Part shown: piece after piece, positions 60,553 through 64,000 of the stretch | Layout of the letters: every line of letters starts with the position of its first letter | How positions within the stretch are numbered: the stretch's first letter is position 1 | Assembly (NCBI GenBank): GCA_023091735.1 | Contig: JALKBU010000057.1 | Coordinates: forward strand, 1 to 64,000 | Source of the DNA: Trichomonas tenax | Lineage: Eukaryota; Parabasalia; Trichomonadida; Trichomonadidae | Length of the DNA: 64,000 nt | Direction of reading: 5' to 3' | Translations under genes and position numbers: made by a program | The notes under the pieces: model-generated | Seen by the model: the letters and a program-made list of their open reading frames with translations, nothing else | Database searches by the model: none | Told to the model about the DNA's origin: nothing

Positions 60553-63500
60553 TTATTCGTGTAGGATGTTATCTTTGATCTTCTTCTCTATGAATTCGAG
60601 AGCTGGGAAGTTCTGTGACAGAATGGACAATGCAGGTATCATTTTCTCTGTGTAAACTTCAGATGTGTATTCTTTCGCTGTTTGTGGTAATAATTTTGCC
60701 CACGAAGGGTCACTTCTGATGTTTTCCGTCTGTTTCTCCTTGTAAATATTATCACACATCGCGTGAAAATATTCTAATGTTCGAGATGTATTGGCAAAGT
60801 TGGACAAATAGATGAAAAACTTGCCAATGTCTGTTGGATTTAGGTTATTAGTTACATATGTGTCAAGTGTTAACGATGTTTTCATTAAATCTGTTGCAAT
60901 AAATAATTGTTGCATGAAACCCCAAAATTCAGGTTTGTCGATTTTCTCGAAGAAAGAACTCTTTGAGAGGAGCTCAGCTGTCAAAGAAAATGATGATATT
61001 TCCATTGGACTTTCTGCACCAAATAAATGAAAAGTTCTTGATTTTGAGCAAATGTGGTAATAAGAGGAATATCCGTTATGCCCTACATCATGGCACAGTG
61101 CTGCAATGAACAAAGCCGTTTTCTGCAAACCTTCAAAATATTTCGTGAGATTTGCTTTGTAATAAATGAAATACAGAAACTGGGCCGTGTCAACGGCGTG
61201 GACCCAGTTGTGATACGGGAGCGCTTTGTAGTGCTCTTTAACAGACTCCAGAAATCTCAATATTGATTGATCATCGCATTCCAAGAATTCGTTGATTCCC
61301 ATCTTTTGGAAAATATTGAATGGCACTGTCAATGAATTTGATTCTATTCTCGCATCGAAGTCTATCGATTCTATGTCATTCCCTGCCGCTGAGATTTGAA
61401 TATCTTCGATTACTTCCTTCTGTGGACGATATTGAATTGTTTTGATGATGAACGGCTTCAAAATCGTCAACAAAGTCGCATATAGCGCCGGAGGTTGGTT
61501 TTCTCCAATAAACAGCAATGTCCAGTTATCGAACTTGAATGAGACTGCGTAATTATTGCCTTCGAATATTGCTCCTTTGTAGAGATCCGGATCAATCAAA
61601 AATGTCGAAATTCCTTCAGTTATTTTCGAAAAATCAACAATTAACTCTGTCTGCTCTATTGACAGCATCACTAATGTCTCTGTCTCGAATGCTGCGTATG
61701 AAGGCATTTTTATCGCTTGGCAGATCTCTTTCATCATCAGTTGCAGCAAATTTTTATCCGTTTTCTGGACAATGTTTTTAATGATATCTAAAGCTAAATT
61801 CACTGAGTTTTTGTGGTATTCTTCGTCCTGAATGACCTTTTGGAGCTCCATGAACCTAAGTTTGTAAATGCAGAAGCAACTGAAAGCTTTGACAATGGAA
61901 AACTGAATTTTGTCGAATCTCGCAACTTGATTCAAAGAATTTGCTGCAACAATGTTCACCTGATCAGTTATGACCCTCAGCAGTGAATAGCAATATATAT
62001 TCGCGTTAAAACCTTTGATTCGCGAAGGATCCGGTGTCAAAATTTCATCATTAAATCCATCGAATCTAAAAACTCCAGGACACTCAATTGTGTTTCTAAC
62101 AGTCATAACATGCTGTCCTCCGAGATATAATGACACGTATTCGCAGTTCAGGACGTTGACTATTGACTGGAGAACTTTTAGCAAAAATTTATCATCGTTT
62201 ATCGATTCCGGACTGAATTTTTTGATTTCATTTCTAAATTTCTTCAGTGATTTCTTTGATTGCTCCAAAGTGTCTTGATTTGCATTTAAAAGGCACTGCG
62301 GGACAATCAGTGAAAGATTTGCACAGAAAGAGTTCTTATTAATCTGATCAGAGACAGAATATGTTGTAAACAGAGCAGAAACATTTCCTTGAGTATCGTA
62401 TAATGGATAACATCCTTGTTCTTGTTTGTTTGTGATTTCTTTCTTTGTCAAATAGCACTCTTTCTCTATACCCTGGAAATCTACAATGTGCGTTACCAAT
62501 CTCTTGTTGAATAACTCGAAATAATATAATTCGTTTTCGTTGTCAATAATATAAATCGTTGAATCATTTAATGGGGTTGTTCCAATGAATTGCAGCAATT
62601 TGTCGAATGTATCTTTCGACAAAAGTTCATTATCGAAGTTCCTTTTCTTGATTTGGACGGAAATGCTGTGATCTACATTCTCATATGAAGCGTTTTCGTC
62701 TAAAAGAGGCTTCATTATGATAGAAAAGAATGTTGCAACATAAATATCTTCTTGCGAGAAAGTAACTGCTTTGTTTGATGTAAACAATATCTCAACAACT
62801 GAATCAGTTCCTATTGGCACTAAAAGAACTTTCAGGTTGTCAGGATTCAACAGAGGATCAATGGAATTAGAGAATTCCGGCTCTTGCGATGAATTATCTA
62901 TCAAAACAACAGTGTTTTTCTTCACTGCTGTTAAAATCAATGCATTGTTATCATTCAGTTCGATTGACATCGTTTTGTTGAACCTGCATCGAAAAAAAGA
63001 TGTCTTCAAGTTCCTCGTGAACACGTAAACGCACTGACTATCGAATATGTGTTCTGTCTCTTCGATGAATTTCTCTAAAAACGAGGATTCGTGGACAAAA
63101 TCAGACAACAAATTATACGAATTTATACATTTTCCTATTCGCTGCAACTGATACAGCGCAGACTCTATGAACGGAATTTTCGATTTCTCGTTGATTTGCT
63201 GAAAAACTGATGGAAAATTAGACATAATTTGTTGTCCCAAAAACGTTTCGAGCATAATTGGGTTATTTGCAGCGTAAAGGTCTGCTGTATCACTGTTTAC
63301 TGCGATAACATTCGATTCTTCAACCATTCTATTTTGTTTGAGATAATCGATTCTCATCTCTTGTTGTACGCGATCATTTTCCAATGATTCCATTTTTTCT
63401 TGTATAATTTCCATCTGGCTCTGTAAATACTTGAATGAATTCTCCAAATTCTGCTCAATTTGGTTAGATAAATTCAAAATTTCTGTTGGAAAGGGTTCAT

Positions 63501-63606
63501 GAGAGTGATCACCGGCAACTTTTGTAGATTTCGCGGTTGAAGGTGTAATGAGCTTTGGATTTCGTGTCGATCCCGTGAATCCTCGATTTCCAGAAGAAGT
63601 TTTCAT
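60553..63606 (-). CDS. GAF- and PDE-domain protein, probably catalytically impaired
   Basis: A 1017-aa protein shaped like a GAF-regulated cyclic-nucleotide phosphodiesterase. Residues 50-85 form a coiled coil. Two to three GAF-like domains fill about 100-700. The PDE domain is at about 760-1010. YHNWVHAVDTAQ (798-809) holds the catalytic and first metal His, and HDVGHNGYSSYY (839-850) holds the HD metal pair. The later metal Asp (family CADIGNTLRP) is replaced: the segment reads LSNFANTSRT with Asn936 in that place. The ENHH segment reads MEISSF. The nucleotide-selecting Gln is not visible in the last 70 residues. Loss of the fourth metal ligand should cripple hydrolysis, so I infer a pseudo-phosphodiesterase or cyclic-nucleotide sensor. 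The frame is fully intact. The stop overlaps TAAA. Confidence 0.88.
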   Translation of the reverse strand: MKTSSGNRGFTGSTRNPKLITPSTAKSTKVAGDHSHEPFPTEILNLSNQIEQNLENSFKYLQSQMEIIQEKMESLENDRVQQEMRIDYLKQNRMVEESNVIAVNSDTADLYAANNPIMLETFLGQQIMSNFPSVFQQINEKSKIPFIESALYQLQRIGKCINSYNLLSDFVHESSFLEKFIEETEHIFDSQCVYVFTRNLKTSFFRCRFNKTMSIELNDNNALILTAVKKNTVVLIDNSSQEPEFSNSIDPLLNPDNLKVLLVPIGTDSVVEILFTSNKAVTFSQEDIYVATFFSIIMKPLLDENASYENVDHSISVQIKKRNFDNELLSKDTFDKLLQFIGTTPLNDSTIYIIDNENELYYFELFNKRLVTHIVDFQGIEKECYLTKKEITNKQEQGCYPLYDTQGNVSALFTTYSVSDQINKNSFCANLSLIVPQCLLNANQDTLEQSKKSLKKFRNEIKKFSPESINDDKFLLKVLQSIVNVLNCEYVSLYLGGQHVMTVRNTIECPGVFRFDGFNDEILTPDPSRIKGFNANIYCYSLLRVITDQVNIVAANSLNQVARFDKIQFSIVKAFSCFCIYKLRFMELQKVIQDEEYHKNSVNLALDIIKNIVQKTDKNLLQLMMKEICQAIKMPSYAAFETETLVMLSIEQTELIVDFSKITEGISTFLIDPDLYKGAIFEGNNYAVSFKFDNWTLLFIGENQPPALYATLLTILKPFIIKTIQYRPQKEVIEDIQISAAGNDIESIDFDARIESNSLTVPFNIFQKMGINEFLECDDQSILRFLESVKEHYKALPYHNWVHAVDTAQFLYFIYYKANLTKYFEGLQKTALFIAALCHDVGHNGYSSYYHICSKSRTFHLFGAESPMEISSFSLTAELLSKSSFFEKIDKPEFWGFMQQLFIATDLMKTSLTLDTYVTNNLNPTDIGKFFIYLSNFANTSRTLEYFHAMCDNIYKEKQTENIRSDPSWAKLLPQTAKEYTSEVYTEKMIPALSILSQNFPALEFIEKKIKDNILHE

Positions 63607-63972
63607 TTTTTAATAAAACGATTTTCTGACATCTGACATTTACAAATTTTTATTGCCGGAAAATGTCAAAAATATTTCTTCATTTTAAATTAACATAAAA
63701 ACTATTTTAATGATATCAACTTTTCCATTAAAAGCAGAACACATGCTTAAAATAATAAATTAGTTAAATATTTAAAGATAATTTTTATGATAATAAGCTT
63801 GTAATATCTGAATATGATTAGCATTTACATCATCAGCACAGTTTTATTTAAATGAATTATCAAACCAAGATATTGCCTAAAATTCAATTATACTTTCGTT
63901 AGATTTGATCTTTACACATAAATTTTATCCACATATTTAAAGTTACGTAAACAAAACCAAAAACAATATATT
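63607..63972. other. Intergenic AT-rich DNA
   Basis: No gene or RNA seen. TCTGACATCTGACATTTAC at about 63627-63645 is a loose double copy of the GACATGTAAA-type element near the phosphodiesterase-like start. Confidence 0.4.
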
Positions 63973-63999
63973 TCAGTCGTCATCGGAAGAACCAAGGTC
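63973..63999 (-). CDS. Possible C-terminus of a gene running off the window
   Basis: The minus strand from the window edge reads DLGSSDDD and then a stop (63975-63973), a typical acidic protein end with locally higher GC. Only eight codons are visible, so this is tentative. Confidence 0.3.
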   Translation of the reverse strand, partial: DLGSSDDD

Positions 64000-64000
64000 G

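Noticed and set aside
1..64000. CRISPR arrays, bacterial operons, riboswitches or rRNA genes
   Set aside because: None found. Gene spacing, promoters and protein families are eukaryotic. The 20-bp phased motif arrays are not CRISPR: the repeats are 9-13 bp and degenerate, and no cas genes occur.

Overview
The window looks like nuclear DNA of a parabasalid protist, most likely Trichomonas vaginalis or a close trichomonad. Intergenic DNA is very AT-rich, genes are intronless in what I could read, and 5' leaders are very short. Several stop codons overlap TAAA, the trichomonad poly(A) signal. Some starts are preceded by a TCA(Y)(W) initiator. The gene content also fits: an initiator-binding-domain (IBP39-type) protein, a transmembrane cyclase family with a decayed second copy, GT61-like glycosyltransferase, BspA-like leucine-rich and Pmp-like surface protein genes, and ankyrin remnants. 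All assignments come from reading the sequence; no database search was run.

Layout. 0-0.6 kb: ankyrin-repeat remnant. 1.4-6.9 kb: Elf1 elongation factor, proteasome subunit Rpn9 and a coiled-coil protein. 7.0-11.4 kb: a 1479-aa membrane protein with PAS and cyclase-like domains whose catalytic residues are gone. 11.4-14.6 kb: gene-poor DNA with a 1.1-kb inverted-repeat element bordered by TTAA. 14.6-17.6 kb: GT61-like gene and a broken BspA-like gene. 17.6-22.5 kb: gene desert with a second 1-kb element (181-bp terminal inverted repeats) and a GC-rich island. 22.5-24.7 kb: tail-anchored Sel1 protein with a coding minisatellite. 24.8-30.5 kb: cluster of one open and three decayed Pmp-like genes plus a decayed gene of unknown family. 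30.6-41 kb: housekeeping genes (DCC1, steroid 5-alpha-reductase-like, ARM-repeat and TOG/CLASP-like proteins, ribosomal protein uS5). 41.6-52.8 kb: PPP phosphatase, Nup93-like nucleoporin, several unknowns and a Rab GTPase. 53.1-57.3 kb: a decayed cyclase and a decayed splicing factor SF3B6/p14. 58-63.6 kb: IBD-family DNA-binding protein and a 1017-aa PDE-like protein that lacks a key metal-binding Asp.

Three themes stand out. First, most gene borders carry arrays of a degenerate 13-mer (TTTACATGTCAAA) or of AAAAGTGAC, often repeated about every 20 bp; I know of no description of these. Second, both cyclic-nucleotide genes with long open frames (cyclase and phosphodiesterase) look like pseudoenzymes, and a third cyclase is a wreck. 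Third, gene decay is heavy: at least eight recognisable coding remnants sit among intact genes.
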